Shown here: positions 41,760-51,815 of the stretch, piece after piece
Numbering within the stretch: the stretch's first letter is position 1
How the letters are laid out: the number at the start of each line of letters is the position of its first letter
Source of the DNA: Streptomyces sp. NBC_01233
Lineage (GTDB): Bacteria; Actinomycetota; Actinomycetes; Streptomycetales; Streptomycetaceae
Length of the DNA: 64,000 nt
Reading direction: 5' to 3'
Assembly (NCBI RefSeq): GCF_035989305.1
Contig: NZ_CP108514.1
Location: forward strand, 806,001 to 870,000
Made by a program: the position numbers and the translations under genes
The notes under the pieces: model-generated
The model's input: only the letters and a program-made list of their open reading frames with translations
Told to the model about the DNA's origin: nothing
The model's database searches: none

Positions 41760-42146
41760 TCAGCGCCTGCGCTGGGCGGGGGTGCCCACCAGCAGCGCGT
41801 CCGAGACCAGGCGCGCTCCACGGGCGAGCCGGCTCAGCTGCTCGAGCTCCAGGGCGTACATCCTGATCGAGTTCTCGATGACCGTCTCGGCTATGCCCAT
41901 CGTCGGCAGCTCGGCCCGGCTGGTCTGCAGGGCCGCCCGCACCGCGCGCATCTCGTGCTGCAGCTGGAGCTGGACGTGCCGGGCCAGGAGCGCGTGGTGG
42001 CGGGTGAGCGTGAGGTAGCCGCCGTAGCGGGCCGGGAGGAGGTCCCGCAGCCAGCGCGTGGCCGTGCGCTCCCAGTCGTGCGTTCCGGGCGCCTTGACCT
42101 GCAGGGGCCAGTCCGGGCTGAGGGTAAACGTGGCCGTCTGGGGCAT
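41760..42146 (-). CDS. hypothetical protein
   Basis: A 128-residue protein from ATG 42146. The sequence is amphipathic and helical in the middle: HHALLARHVQLQLQHEMRAVRAALQ, then a C-terminal LELEQLSRLARGARL. I recognise no family. Its upstream region is an unusually AT-rich patch with a 14-bp palindrome, so it may be strongly regulated. Confidence 0.62.
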   Translation of the reverse strand: MPQTATFTLSPDWPLQVKAPGTHDWERTATRWLRDLLPARYGGYLTLTRHHALLARHVQLQLQHEMRAVRAALQTSRAELPTMGIAETVIENSIRMYALELEQLSRLARGARLVSDALLVGTPAQRRR

Positions 42147-42460
42147 TCTCGTCACTTCCGAATGGTGTCGAAGCACTGATCGAGACGTTCTGGGGGGCGG
42201 CCTCGGCCCAGGGGTTGACCGAGGCCGCCATGGGCGCTCTGCGGGATCCGAAAGCCTGGACTCGACGCGCGGCCGCGACGTGAGGAGGTTCGTCGTGCCG
42301 TGCGTACGTTCGAGAGGACGTGGGGTCGTCCCCTTTGGCATCTGGTGGATCCGGAGCGCCGTCGTCAGTAAACATATATACCGTCGAGTAAGCAAGGGTA
42401 TGAAAAATTTCATGCACGTCGAAGGCTGAATATCCCCTGGTGGAGCGGGCCGGATCCCCG
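42147..42460 (-). other. 314-bp AT-rich regulatory region
   Basis: No gene is seen. The stretch 42365-42435 is the most AT-rich part of this neighbourhood. It contains the palindrome ATGAAA-AA-TTTCAT (42400-42413). On the minus strand TTGCTT with TTTACT 17 bp further gives a plausible promoter directed at the 128-residue gene, with the palindrome just upstream of the -35 box. Confidence 0.45.
42400..42413. promoter_or_regulatory. 14-bp palindrome, possible RpiR-type operator
   Basis: ATGAAA-AA-TTTCAT is a perfect inverted repeat with a two-base centre. The TGAAA...TTTCA form resembles sites reported for RpiR-family proteins, and an rpiR gene ends 48 bp away. Its assignment to that protein is inference. 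Confidence 0.4.
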
Positions 42461-43378
42461 CTAGAGGAAGAAGCCGTGATGGTGGGCGACCTGCTCGTAG
42501 TCCTCCAGGCGGGCCTGCGTCCGCTCGGGGTCCGCGTCCGCCATGGACTGGAGCAGGGCCGCGGAGAGCATCCCCGGCGCCGCGTACGAGTCGAACACCA
42601 GGCGCGATCCGGTCCCCGCCGTCAGGGCCACGTCCGCCTCGTCCACCAGCGGCCCCAGGGTGGGGTCCGTGATCAGGACCACGCGCAGCCCCGTACTGCG
42701 GGCGGCCCGGATGGCGGCCAGGGTCTCCTTGGCGTGCCGCGGCATGGCGAAGGCGAGGACCCAGGTCCCGCCGGCCGCCCTGGACTGGAGCAGCGCGTCG
42801 AAGGCGACGCTGCCGCCCCGGGTCACCAGCCGGACGTCGGGGTGGATGCGCCGGGCCGCGTACGCGAAGTACTCCGCCAGCGAGACCGAGATGCGCAGCC
42901 CGAGGACGGTCAGAGGCACCGAGCCGGCCAGTTCGCGGCCGATGTCCAGCACCTGGTTGGTGTCGGCGAGCAGCCGGCGCACGTTCTCCAGGTTCTCGAT
43001 CTCGGCGTCCACGGCCGCCTGCAGCTCGTTGCGGCGGATCTGCTCGCGGGTGTCCGGGGCGCCGGCGACCGCGCTCAGCGCGATCGGCTGGAGCACGTCG
43101 CGCAGGGCGGGGTAGCCGCTGAATCCGAGGGAGGAGGCGAAGCGGGTCACGGAAGGCTGGCTCACGCCCACCCGCTCGGCGAGCTCGGTGATCGAGAGGA
43201 AGGCCGCCTCGGTGAGGTGGTCGATCAGGTACTGGGCGATGCGGCGCTGGCCCGGCGAGAGGCGCCGGCCGTCGAAAAGGGCGAGGAGCCGGTCGGCCGG
43301 GGGGCGGACCTCTTCCGACGACTGGCCGCTCGGCTTGATCGCGGCCGCCTGCGCGCGTGCCTGCTGCCCCGATGACAC
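42461..43378 (-). CDS. RpiR/MurR family transcriptional regulator with SIS domain
   Basis: A 305-residue regulator. The N-terminal RpiR helix-turn-helix runs from about 35 to 100 (RRIAQYLIDHLTEAAFLSITELAERVGVSQPSVTRFASSLGF). A sugar-isomerase (SIS) sensor domain occupies about 140-280, with LGLRISVSLAEYFAYAARR and VLAFAMPRHAKETLAAIRAAR; SIS domains bind phosphosugars. The C-terminus ends YEQVAHHHGFFL. It is probably monocistronic on the minus strand, downstream of the FMN reductase gene (64 bp gap). Confidence 0.9.
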   Translation of the reverse strand: MSSGQQARAQAAAIKPSGQSSEEVRPPADRLLALFDGRRLSPGQRRIAQYLIDHLTEAAFLSITELAERVGVSQPSVTRFASSLGFSGYPALRDVLQPIALSAVAGAPDTREQIRRNELQAAVDAEIENLENVRRLLADTNQVLDIGRELAGSVPLTVLGLRISVSLAEYFAYAARRIHPDVRLVTRGGSVAFDALLQSRAAGGTWVLAFAMPRHAKETLAAIRAARSTGLRVVLITDPTLGPLVDEADVALTAGTGSRLVFDSYAAPGMLSAALLQSMADADPERTQARLEDYEQVAHHHGFFL

Positions 43379-43442
43379 CGGAGGGCCTCCTTCTCACGTC
43401 ACTCGCGTTCCAACATAGCTCACGCCCCGTGGTCGTTGATGA

Positions 43443-44150
43443 TCAGTCCTCGGCCCGGGCGGTCACGGGGGCGTCGGTGCGGTCGCCGAGGAACTCGTAC
43501 CAGCAGTGCTGCAGGTGCAGGTAGCGGGTGTCGGCCTCGGTGAGGGCGAGGAAGGCGCCGATCGTCGAGGTCAGCCGCTCGGCGAGGCCCCGGTCGGCGA
43601 GGGCGCCGTTCTCGGAGAACGCGTGGTGGGCATTGGCCAGGCTGAACATGTCGGGGTAGACGCGGGCTCCGAGGTGCTCCAGCGGGACCCGCAGGGCCCA
43701 CAGCCCGCGGTTGCCGCCGACCATCGAGGGCGAGGCCGAGAGCAGCAGGGTCTGCTTGTCCTTGAAGGGCTGCGGGCGGCGGCGCGAGACCCAGTCGACG
43801 GCGTTCTTCAGCGCGCCCGGGACGGAGGCGTTGTACTCGGGCGAGGCGATGACCAGCGCCTGCGCCGCCTCGATCCGCTCGCACAGGGCCAGGGCCCCCA
43901 TCGGCACGCCCTCGTCGGCCTCCGCGTCGCCGTCGTACAGCGGCATGGGGAAGTCGGCGAGCGTGGCGGCGTCCGCGACGGCGCCGGCCCTGGCCACCTG
44001 GGCGGCGGCCAGGGCCGCGAGCCGGGCGTTGACCGAGCCGGTGCGCGAGGACCCGGACAGGACCAGCACGCGCAGCGAGGAATGGGAGAACGTGTCCTCG
44101 TGCGGGCGGGCCGGATCCGCCGGGAAGTGGTCGGTGTCGGTCGGGTTCAT
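43443..44150 (-). CDS. NADPH-dependent FMN reductase
   Basis: A 235-residue flavodoxin-fold reductase. The FMN phosphate loop is LVLSGSSRTGSVNARLA (about 29-45), the isoalloxazine loop SPEYNASVPGALKNAVDWV (about 102-120). It supplies reduced flavin or reduces quinones in the cytoplasm. It follows the spore-pigment operon on the same strand, but a strong hairpin lies between, so it may be a separate transcript. A role in pigment tailoring is possible but not shown; this gene is not part of the standard whiE set. Confidence 0.85.
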   Translation of the reverse strand: MNPTDTDHFPADPARPHEDTFSHSSLRVLVLSGSSRTGSVNARLAALAAAQVARAGAVADAATLADFPMPLYDGDAEADEGVPMGALALCERIEAAQALVIASPEYNASVPGALKNAVDWVSRRRPQPFKDKQTLLLSASPSMVGGNRGLWALRVPLEHLGARVYPDMFSLANAHHAFSENGALADRGLAERLTSTIGAFLALTEADTRYLHLQHCWYEFLGDRTDAPVTARAED

Positions 44151-44213
44151 TCCGTCTCCCTGCTGTCAGCTGTTTCGGACTCCGGATACGGGCCCCGGGC
44201 GGACTCCCGGAAC

Positions 44214-44261
44214 GGGCTCCCGAACGGGCTCCTGAAGAGGCTCCTGAAGAGGCTCCTCGCG
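44214..44261. repeat. four imperfect 12-bp tandem repeats
   Basis: Units GGGCTCCCGAAC, GGGCTCCTGAAG, AGGCTCCTGAAG and AGGCTCCTCGCG follow one another without gaps, just beyond the hairpin that closes the pigment operon. They are noncoding. Confidence 0.7.
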
Positions 44262-44277
44262 GACGGGCCACGCGCGG

Positions 44278-44309
44278 CGGGACCCGCACACACCGGTGTG
44301 CGGGTCCCG
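44278..44309 (-). terminator. terminator of the spore-pigment operon
   Basis: CGGGACCCGCACAC (44278-44291), ACCG loop, GTGTGCGGGTCCCG (44296-44309): 14 perfect base pairs directly after the last cyclase gene. Confidence 0.88.
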
Positions 44310-44323
44310 TCCGGGCCGCCGGG

Positions 44324-44665
44324 TCACTTCGCGCCGGGGTTCTCCCAGCGGTAGAACTCGTGGGCCATCGCGTCCTTCGGACTGCGCCAGGTCTCCGGGT
44401 TGTGCGGGCTGATGTAGGCCGTGAGCCGGTCACTGAGGTCCCGGAACTCCGGGTGGTCGGTGACCTTCGCGATCGCCGGGCCGGGCGGCCGGTCCGATTC
44501 GATCAGGTGCAGGTAGACGTCGCCGAACTGGAAGAGGCTGCGGCGCGTGACCCCTACGAGGTGCGGCAGTTCGCCCGCATCCGAGCCCGCGAAGAGCTCG
44601 GCGATGTCGGGCGCCGACCCCGGCGCCATGCGGGCGACGATGAGGGCGCGGTGCGGCTGGTTCAT
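44324..44665 (-). CDS. whiE-ORFVII: TcmI-type polyketide cyclase (whiE ORFVII-like)
   Basis: A 113-residue ferredoxin-like-fold cyclase. It begins with HRALIVARMAPGSAPDIAELFAGSDAGELPHLVGVTRRSLFQFGDVYLHLIE, the TcmI family pattern, and ends FYRWENPG. These enzymes close the later rings of aromatic polyketides. It is the last gene of the pigment operon, 20 bp after the aromatase gene, and is followed by a terminator. ATG 44665. Confidence 0.92.
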   Translation of the reverse strand: MNQPHRALIVARMAPGSAPDIAELFAGSDAGELPHLVGVTRRSLFQFGDVYLHLIESDRPPGPAIAKVTDHPEFRDLSDRLTAYISPHNPETWRSPKDAMAHEFYRWENPGAK

Positions 44666-44685
44666 CCGGGTGCCTGCCTTTCGTT

Positions 44686-45421
<736 letters not shown>

Positions 45422-45446
45422 CTTGCTTCTCTCTTCTACGGGGGCA

Positions 45447-46685
45447 CTACTTGGTGGCCGACGAGCCCTTGCGCAGGACGAGCGCGGAGTTCGATCCCAT
45501 CCGGCCGCGGCTCAGCACGAGCGCGGTGCGCAGCTCCGCGGGGCGGGCGCTGCCGGTCACCACGTCGAGGTCGTGGCACACGTCGTAGACGTTCGGGGTC
45601 GGCGGGACGACTCCGTGCTCCAGGGCCAGGACGGCGGCCGCGGTGTCGAGGGCCGGCGCCGCGCAGTACGCCCTGCCGGTACCGGACTTGGGAGCCGTGA
45701 CCGGCACCTTCCGCCCGTACGCGCCGAGGGCGTCGGCGAGGGCCGCGGCCTCGGCCGCGTCCGCCTCCGGGGTTCCCAGGGCGTCGGCGAAGACCACGTC
45801 GATCTCCTCCGGCGCGCAACCGGCTTCCCGGAGCGCGCCCCGGATGGCGTGGGCCAGTCCCTCGCCGGACGCGTCCCGCCGCTGGGTGCCGGTGAAGGTC
45901 GCTGCGTGGCCGGCCAGGACGGCCCGGACCGTGGCGCCGCGGCGGCGGGCCTCGTCCTCGTCCTCGACGACGAACATCGCGCCGCCCTCGGCGGGGACGT
46001 ATCCGCAGGCCTTGTCGGTGAACGGCCGGTACGCGCGCTCGGGGTCTTCCCCGGTGCTCAGCCCCTCGTACTCCAGCTGGCAGACGATGGAGTACGGCGC
46101 GAGGGGCGCCTCCGTCGCCCCGGCCAGCATGGCCCGGCTGCCCTGGCGGATCGCCCGGACCGCGTGCGCGAAGGCGTCCAGCCCGCCGGCCTCGTCGCTG
46201 CAGACGACCCCGCAGGGGCCCTTCAGCCCGCGGCGGATGGAGATCTGGCCGGTGCTGGCGGCGTAGAACCAGGCGATCGACTGGTAGGGACCCACGAAGC
46301 ACGGTCCCTGTTCCCAGAGGTGCTGCAGCTCGCGCTGGCCGAACTCGCCGCCGCCGGAACCGGCGGCGGTGACGACGCCGACGGAGAAGGGATCGCCCTC
46401 GTAGTCGGCCCGGCCGAGCCGGGCGTCCTCCAGGGCGAGGTCGGCGGCAGCCAGGGCGTGGTGGGTGAAGCGGTCGGTCTGGACGAGGAAGCGGTCCTCG
46501 ACCATGGCGCCGGGGTCGAAGCCCCGTACCTCGCCCGCGACGCGCAGCGGCAGGTGCTCGCACCCCGCTCGCGTGACGCGGTCCAGCACGCTGACCCCGG
46601 ACTGGGTCGCCTTCCAGAAGGCTTCGGCGCCCACGCCGTTGGGCGCGATGACCCCGATGCCCGTGATGACCGTACGGCTGGTCAC
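45447..46685 (-). CDS. whiE-ORFIV: chain-length factor, KS-beta (whiE ORFIV-like)
   Basis: A 412-residue ketosynthase-like protein that pairs with KS-alpha and sets chain length and priming. It has the thiolase fold but lacks the active-site cysteine: the aligned segment is [18 protein letters not shown], with E165 where most aromatic-polyketide chain-length factors have glutamine. The histidine loops are likewise altered ([10 protein letters not shown] in place of NAHGTGT). GTG 46685 overlaps the KS-alpha stop by three bases. The Glu could reflect the spore-pigment branch or a functional change. Confidence 0.94.
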   Translation of the reverse strand: MTSRTVITGIGVIAPNGVGAEAFWKATQSGVSVLDRVTRAGCEHLPLRVAGEVRGFDPGAMVEDRFLVQTDRFTHHALAAADLALEDARLGRADYEGDPFSVGVVTAAGSGGGEFGQRELQHLWEQGPCFVGPYQSIAWFYAASTGQISIRRGLKGPCGVVCSDEAGGLDAFAHAVRAIRQGSRAMLAGATEAPLAPYSIVCQLEYEGLSTGEDPERAYRPFTDKACGYVPAEGGAMFVVEDEDEARRRGATVRAVLAGHAATFTGTQRRDASGEGLAHAIRGALREAGCAPEEIDVVFADALGTPEADAAEAAALADALGAYGRKVPVTAPKSGTGRAYCAAPALDTAAAVLALEHGVVPPTPNVYDVCHDLDVVTGSARPAELRTALVLSRGRMGSNSALVLRKGSSATK

Positions 46686-47953
46686 GAGACCTCCTCCTTC
46701 GGCCGGGTCATGACGACGGCGGACTGGAAGCCGCCGAAGCCGCTGCCCACGGAGAGCACGTTGCGCAGTTTCCGGCCGCGGGCGACGCGGGGCACGTAGT
46801 CCAGGTCGCACTCGGGGTCGGGCGTCTCGTAGTTCGCGGTCGGCGGCACCACCTGGTGGACCATGGCGAGTACGCAGGCCGCGAGTTCGATGGCGCCGAT
46901 GGCGCCGAGGGAGTGACCCACCATGGATTTGATGGAGGTCATCGGCGTCTTGTAGGCGTGCTCGCCCAGGACCCGCTTGACCGCCGCGGTCTCGTGGCGG
47001 TCGTTCTGCTTGGTCCCGGATCCGTGCGCGTTGACGTAGTCGATCTGGTCGGCGCCGACTCCGGCCTGGGCGAGGGCGGTTTCGATGGCCCGGGCCATTT
47101 CCAGGCCCTCGGCGGTCAGCCCGGTCATGTGGTGGGCGTTGCCGAAGGTGGCGTAGCCGCCGATCTCGCAGTAGACGGTCGCACCGCGGGCGCGGGCGTG
47201 TTCCAGCTCTTCGAGTACGAGGACGGCGCCGCCCTCGCCGAGGACGAACCCGTCCCGGTCGGCGTCGAACGGCCGCGAGGCGTGAGCCGGGTCGTCGTTG
47301 TTCGGCGAGGTGGCCTTGATGGCGTCGAAGCAGGCCACCGTGATCGGCGATATGGGTGAGTCGGATGCGCCGGCGATGCAGACGTCCATCCGGCCCTCCG
47401 CGATGGAGTGGACGGCGTACCCGATGGCGTCCAGTCCCGACGTGCAGCCGGTGGAGACCGTCTGGACCGGGCCCCGCGCACCCGTCTCCTCCGCGACGGC
47501 GGAGGCGAGGGTGGCGGGCGTGAACGCGCGGTGCAGGAACGGGCCGGCCCTCTTGTCGTCCACGTCCCACCAGGAGCCGGACTGGCTCACGGCGACGTAG
47601 TCGTGCTCCAGCCGGGTGGTGCCTCCGACGGCCGTGCCGAGGGAGACGCCGGTCCGCCATGCCTCGTCCGTGTCGAGGTCGAGTGCCGCGTCGCGGACGG
47701 CCTCACGGGCGGCGACCAGGGCGAACTGGATGTACCGGTCCGCCCGGGCCGCTTCGCCCTCGCCGAGCCCGTGCGCGGCGGGGTCGAAGTCGACCTCGGC
47801 GGCTATCCGGGAGCGGAAGCCCGTCGGGTCGAAAAGGCTGATGCCCCGGGTCGCGGTACGGCCGTTGGAGAGCAGGTCCCAGAAGTCGCGGACGCCGATC
47901 CCGCCGGGCGCGACGACACCGACTCCGGTGACGGCCACCCGCCGGCGGGTCAC
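46682..47953 (-). CDS. whiE-ORFIII: beta-ketoacyl synthase, KS-alpha (whiE ORFIII-like)
   Basis: A 423-residue condensing enzyme with all catalytic residues: C170 in [15 protein letters not shown]310 in VNAHGSGT, K342 and H347 in [13 protein letters not shown]. It extends the chain with malonyl units delivered on the ACP, and works as a heterodimer with the chain-length factor. GTG 47953 overlaps the stop of the cupin gene. Conservation around C170 is what type II aromatic synthases show. Confidence 0.96.
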   Translation of the reverse strand: MTRRRVAVTGVGVVAPGGIGVRDFWDLLSNGRTATRGISLFDPTGFRSRIAAEVDFDPAAHGLGEGEAARADRYIQFALVAAREAVRDAALDLDTDEAWRTGVSLGTAVGGTTRLEHDYVAVSQSGSWWDVDDKRAGPFLHRAFTPATLASAVAEETGARGPVQTVSTGCTSGLDAIGYAVHSIAEGRMDVCIAGASDSPISPITVACFDAIKATSPNNDDPAHASRPFDADRDGFVLGEGGAVLVLEELEHARARGATVYCEIGGYATFGNAHHMTGLTAEGLEMARAIETALAQAGVGADQIDYVNAHGSGTKQNDRHETAAVKRVLGEHAYKTPMTSIKSMVGHSLGAIGAIELAACVLAMVHQVVPPTANYETPDPECDLDYVPRVARGRKLRNVLSVGSGFGGFQSAVVMTRPKEEVS

Positions 47954-48393
47954 GAGACCGCTCCCGTACGGTCCGGAGGCTGCTCCCAGGCGGTGCTCTC
48001 CGGGTGCGGGGCCTCCTCGGTGTCGACGTGACCGAGTTCGGGACGCGGCGCGAGCGGGCCGAGGTGGAAGACCATGCGGGCCTCGGTGTCCCCGACGTTG
48101 CGGAAGCGGTGGCGCATGTTGAGGGGGACGAGCAGGCCCTGGTCGGTGCGCAGCGGGTGGGCCTCGCCGTCGAGGTCCACCTCCAGGCGGCCGGCGACCA
48201 CGTACACGAACTCCTCGGAGTACGGGTGGTAGTGCTCGGCGATGGACTCCCCGGGGGCCATGATCGCCATGCCCATGAAGCCGCTGGTGGAACCCACCGA
48301 CGTCGGGGTGAGCACGGCCCTCAGATCGCCACCGCGCCGGCGGTTGGGCGGCGTCTCGCTGAGGTCCACGATGCGTGGGCGCTGTCTGGTCAT
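47950..48393 (-). CDS. whiE-ORFII: cupin protein of the pigment cluster (whiE ORFII-like)
   Basis: A 147-residue single-cupin protein. Motif 1 is [22 protein letters not shown] (two His and a Glu as metal ligands, about 53-74), motif 2 is [19 protein letters not shown] with a further His. ATG 48393 has AGGAGG upstream. Cupin proteins are a fixed part of whiE-type clusters and probably help cyclisation or stabilise the complex; the exact reaction is not settled. Confidence 0.9.
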   Translation of the reverse strand: MTRQRPRIVDLSETPPNRRRGGDLRAVLTPTSVGSTSGFMGMAIMAPGESIAEHYHPYSEEFVYVVAGRLEVDLDGEAHPLRTDQGLLVPLNMRHRFRNVGDTEARMVFHLGPLAPRPELGHVDTEEAPHPESTAWEQPPDRTGAVS

Positions 48394-48505
48394 GGCGGGT
48401 TCCTCCTGGCGTGTGGGGAGAGCCTGGACGGGCATGGGGGTCGAGACGGGGGGTGGAGCGAAGGGTGGAGAGGGGTGGTGCTCCGGATGGATTCCCCGGC
48501 GGGGA

Positions 48506-49603
48506 TCACGACTGCGCGGCTGCCCGGCGGTCGGTGATCAGGTTCATGGTGTGGTGCGCGGGGCGAACGCGCCCGCCGGGCGCGGCCGTCAGCCGGGCGA
48601 GCACCGCCGCCTTGCGCGGGCCCGAGACGCCGAAGGTGATGTCGGGCTGGGCGTCCAGCGGGCCGCGCACGTCGATGAGGCGGACGACGATGTCGTCACG
48701 CTGGAAGATGCTGCTGCTCCGTACGGGGCTCTTCGGGCGGTTCGCGGCCGCCTCGTCCTGCCGGGCGAGGAACTTGGCGAGCGCCACGCCGCAGCCGGGC
48801 TTGGCCTCGTAGAACAGCGCGTGCCGCTGCACGTCGGCGGAGTCGGACTCCGGTGCCGTGATGTGGTGGACCGCCGGGAGCGCGGCGCGCATGAAGAACA
48901 TGCGCGCGGATTCCGGGTCGTTCAGGTTCCGGTCCTGTTCGAGGTAGGGGTTGATCGCCTCCTCCACGGCGCGTACCTCGGGCTGCTCGGAGACGTGTCG
49001 CAGGGCCGTCACCAGGTCGCCTTGGACCTCCACCGTCCGGACGACCCGGTTGCCGTGCATGAAGAGCGAGGTGCGGCACAGGCGGGTGTGGGCGTCGACG
49101 CGTGCCGCCGGGGAGGCGTAGCTGGAGAGGATGGCCGCGACCTCCTTCTCGCTGCCCGGCTTGACGGTGAAGGTGAGGGCGTGGCGCACGATCCCGGCGC
49201 CCAGCCGGGGTGTGGCCTGCAGATGCGCCGTGGTCGGGCGGGCGGCCTGGTCGTAGCCGCGGCCGGTCTCCCGCAGGACGGTGAACTTGAGCGGGCGCAT
49301 GTTGCGCGCGCACGCGCCCAGCGGCTTCACCTGCTCGGCGTGGTGCTCACTGTTGACCCATGCGAGGTACTGCGGGGCGCTCTCCCACTCACTGGTGATG
49401 AGCCACTGCGAGGGATCCTCGAAGGATTGGCACAGCTGATCGCTGATGTGGCCCGGGACCGACGCGATGTCGTGGCGGAGCTGTTCGTACGCCTCGAAGA
49501 ACTGCTGCTGGGTCCCCTCGTGGAGATCCATCAGCAGGACGACCCGGAGCATGGAGCCGTCGAAGGCTGACTGCGACACCCGTTGGGACAGGGTGGTTGT
49601 CAT
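48506..49603 (-). CDS. whiE-ORFI: SchA/CurD-like pigment protein (whiE ORFI-like)
   Basis: A 365-residue protein. Residues about 17-110 form an antibiotic-biosynthesis monooxygenase-type ferredoxin-like domain ([40 protein letters not shown]). Residues about 138-355 are the SchA/CurD domain known only from spore-pigment and related clusters ([42 protein letters not shown]). ATG 49603 has AAGGAG seven bases upstream. It is the first gene of the minus-strand operon and is divergent from the hydroxylase gene. Confidence 0.92.
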   Translation of the reverse strand: MTTTLSQRVSQSAFDGSMLRVVLLMDLHEGTQQQFFEAYEQLRHDIASVPGHISDQLCQSFEDPSQWLITSEWESAPQYLAWVNSEHHAEQVKPLGACARNMRPLKFTVLRETGRGYDQAARPTTAHLQATPRLGAGIVRHALTFTVKPGSEKEVAAILSSYASPAARVDAHTRLCRTSLFMHGNRVVRTVEVQGDLVTALRHVSEQPEVRAVEEAINPYLEQDRNLNDPESARMFFMRAALPAVHHITAPESDSADVQRHALFYEAKPGCGVALAKFLARQDEAAANRPKSPVRSSSIFQRDDIVVRLIDVRGPLDAQPDITFGVSGPRKAAVLARLTAAPGGRVRPAHHTMNLITDRRAAAQS

Positions 49604-49878
49604 CTACTCACTCCTTCATGAGGGGGTGGAGATCCATCGCGTACGGACCCCTCGTCCGTCACCGGTGGCGTCCGCCCGGGCCGGCGGCCGCCTCCATGGG
49701 GAACGGCAGGCCGGCGCGTCTCAGGGGGAGCCGCTGTCGCTCATCGTCATCCGGGTGGCGACGTACCGCTACATGTCCGGATCAAGCGGGTGACAACCGG
49801 CGAATCAACTGGGCCTGATCCCGGATCGGGGGCATAAAGACTCCACTCCCCCACACAGAAAACAGGAGCCCGCAGCTG
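49604..49878. promoter_or_regulatory. divergent promoter region of the pigment cluster
   Basis: The 275 bp between ORFI and ORFVIII must hold both promoters. In S. coelicolor whiE the two sides are separately promoted and the hydroxylase side depends on the spore-specific sigma factor SigF; conservation of that here is inference. I cannot name a convincing -35/-10 pair for either direction by eye. Good ribosome-binding sites are seen on both sides (AAGGAG for ORFI, AGGAG for ORFVIII). Confidence 0.6.
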
Positions 49879-51516
49879 ATGGAAGACAACGCCGATGTTC
49901 GCGTACCGGTTCTCGTCGTGGGCGGCTCCCTCGTGGGCCTGTCCACCTCGCTTTTCCTGAGCCGCCACGGAGTGAGGCACCTGCTCGTCGAGAAGCACTC
50001 CGGTACGTCCCCGCACCCGCGAGGCCGCGGCATCAACGCCCGGACGATGGAGCTGTTCCGCACGGCAGGGGCGGAGCGCGCGATCCGCCAGGCGGCGTCC
50101 GTACTGGAGGGCATTCAGGGCATTCTGCAGGCCGGGTCACTGACCGACCGCAGCGACCACAACTGGCTGATCAAGTCGATCGATCCGTCGGGGGCGATCG
50201 CCCGTTTCAGCCCGACCGGCTGGTGTCTGTGCAGCCAGAACAACATCGAGCCGGTGCTGGCCGCGCAGAGCCGCGCACAGGGCGCGGACGTGCGGTTCTC
50301 CACCGAGCTGATGAGCTTCGACCAGGACGCCACCGGAGTGAACGCCGTGGTGAAGGACCGGTTGACGGGCGAGCACAGCACGGTGCGCGCGGACTTCCTG
50401 ATCGCGGCGGACGGGCCGCGCAGCCCCGTCAGGGAACAGCTCCGGATCCCCCAGACGGGTAACGGCGAGCTGTTCCACAACGTCAGCGTGACCTTCCGCT
50501 CGGAGCGGCTCGTCGAGGTCCTGGGCGACCTGCGGTTCATCGTCTGCTACCTGATGCGCCCGGGGGCGGACGGGGCACTGCTGCCGGTGGACAACAACAC
50601 GCAGTGGGTCTTCCACGCCCCGTGGCACCCGGAGCAGGGCGAGACCTTGGAGGACTTCACCGACGAGCGGTGCGTGGACCAGATCCGCGACGCGATCGGC
50701 GTACCCGACCTGGACGTGGAGATCGGCGGCAAGGCGCCGTGGCATGCCGCCGAACGGGTGGCGGAGCGGTACTCGTCCGGTCGGGTGTTCCTCGCCGGGG
50801 ACGCGGCCCACGAGATGTCCCCCACCGGGGCCTTCGGCTCCAACACGGGCATCCAGGACGCGCACAACCTGGCGTGGAAGATCGCCGCGGTGCTGGACGG
50901 ATCGGCGGGCATGGGGCTGCTCGAGACCTACGAGGCCGAGCGGCTGCCGGTCGCCAGGGCCACCAGCGAGCGGGCTTCGGCCCGTTCGGCGGAGCACAGC
51001 CACCCGGGCTACGCGCCCCCGCCCACCATGGGCGGCGGGCCGGGCAGCGGGGTGCTCACCACGGCCATGGGCTACTGCTACCCGCAGGGCGCCTTCGTCG
51101 GCGCCAAGCCCGGCCGGCCCGTCATCCCCGAGACGATGCGCATGGTCGGCGACACCGGGACCCGGGCCCCGCACATGTGGCTGACCCGGGCGGGTGAGCG
51201 GATCTCCACGCTGGACCTGTACGAGCGCTCCTTCGTGCTGCTCAGCGGCGCGGGGTCACCGTGGCAGGCGGCCGCGGAACAGGTCGCGGAGCAGCTGCCG
51301 GTGCGGCTGGACGCGTACACCATCGGCTCCGGTCCGGTTGCCGACCTGGTCCAGGACGGCAGCGGCTCCGACTGGAGCGAGGTGCACGCGATGAGCACCG
51401 AGGGCGCCGTGCTCGTACGGCCGGACGGGTTCGTGGCCTGGCGCTCGGAGGGGGCGGTCGCCGATCCCCGGGCGACTCTGCACGAGGTCCTCTCGACGGT
51501 GCTGCGCCGGGCGTGA
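49879..51516 (+). CDS. whiE-ORFVIII: FAD-dependent polyketide hydroxylase (whiE ORFVIII-like)
   Basis: A 545-residue class A flavoprotein monooxygenase. The FAD ADP-loop is VLVVGGSLVGLSTSLFLSRHG (about 9-29), the second FAD motif is the DG of DFLIAADGPRSPVR (about 180), and the ribityl-binding motif is VFLAGDAAHEMSPTGAFGSNTGIQDAHNLAWKI (about 304-336). The C-terminus is a thioredoxin-like domain. It uses NAD(P)H and oxygen to hydroxylate the aromatic polyketide, the tailoring step of spore pigment. It is transcribed alone, divergent from ORFI-VII, and ends in a strong hairpin. Confidence 0.94.
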   Translation: MEDNADVRVPVLVVGGSLVGLSTSLFLSRHGVRHLLVEKHSGTSPHPRGRGINARTMELFRTAGAERAIRQAASVLEGIQGILQAGSLTDRSDHNWLIKSIDPSGAIARFSPTGWCLCSQNNIEPVLAAQSRAQGADVRFSTELMSFDQDATGVNAVVKDRLTGEHSTVRADFLIAADGPRSPVREQLRIPQTGNGELFHNVSVTFRSERLVEVLGDLRFIVCYLMRPGADGALLPVDNNTQWVFHAPWHPEQGETLEDFTDERCVDQIRDAIGVPDLDVEIGGKAPWHAAERVAERYSSGRVFLAGDAAHEMSPTGAFGSNTGIQDAHNLAWKIAAVLDGSAGMGLLETYEAERLPVARATSERASARSAEHSHPGYAPPPTMGGGPGSGVLTTAMGYCYPQGAFVGAKPGRPVIPETMRMVGDTGTRAPHMWLTRAGERISTLDLYERSFVLLSGAGSPWQAAAEQVAEQLPVRLDAYTIGSGPVADLVQDGSGSDWSEVHAMSTEGAVLVRPDGFVAWRSEGAVADPRATLHEVLSTVLRRA

Positions 51517-51527
51517 CCACATCGTCT

Positions 51528-51565
51528 CCCCTTCCGCCGGCCGTGCACGCGGCCGGCGGAAGGGG
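51528..51565. terminator. bidirectional terminator after ORFVIII
   Basis: A 16-bp perfect stem (CCCCTTCCGCCGGCCG at 51528-51543 with 51550-51565) and a TGCACG loop. It separates the hydroxylase gene from the convergent small gene. Confidence 0.9.
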
Positions 51566-51566
51566 T

Positions 51567-51815
51567 TCAGCGGCAGGCCCAGCAGTTCGCCCAGCAGCCG
51601 GCGTCGGGCCGGAAGGTACGGCGGTGGCCCGCTGCGGAGCCGACGCCACCGCCCGCCGCGCCGCGGGCCCGGTCCCGGCCTCCGCGCTGGTCGCGGTCAA
51701 GGGAGTTCCGGTGGGCGTAACACGCGACGACGACCGCGAGCGCGGCCAGTTCCTCCGGGGCGACAATGCCCCTCTCCACACGCAGCAGGCTCGCTATCGG
51801 GACATCGTTCGACAT
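51567..51815 (-). CDS. acyl-CoA carboxylase epsilon-subunit-like small protein
   Basis: An 82-residue protein. The first 40 residues (LLRVERGIVAPEELAALAVVVACY) follow the short AccE/PccE pattern V-x-x-G-x-x-x-P-E-E-L-A-A-L that binds carboxylase beta subunits in actinomycetes. The C-terminus differs from known epsilon subunits: Gly/Arg-rich, then an unusual AGCWANCWACR end. If genuine it would help supply malonyl-CoA for the adjacent pigment synthase, but no carboxylase subunit is nearby. ATG 51815. Confidence 0.55.
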   Translation of the reverse strand: MSNDVPIASLLRVERGIVAPEELAALAVVVACYAHRNSLDRDQRGGRDRARGAAGGGVGSAAGHRRTFRPDAGCWANCWACR

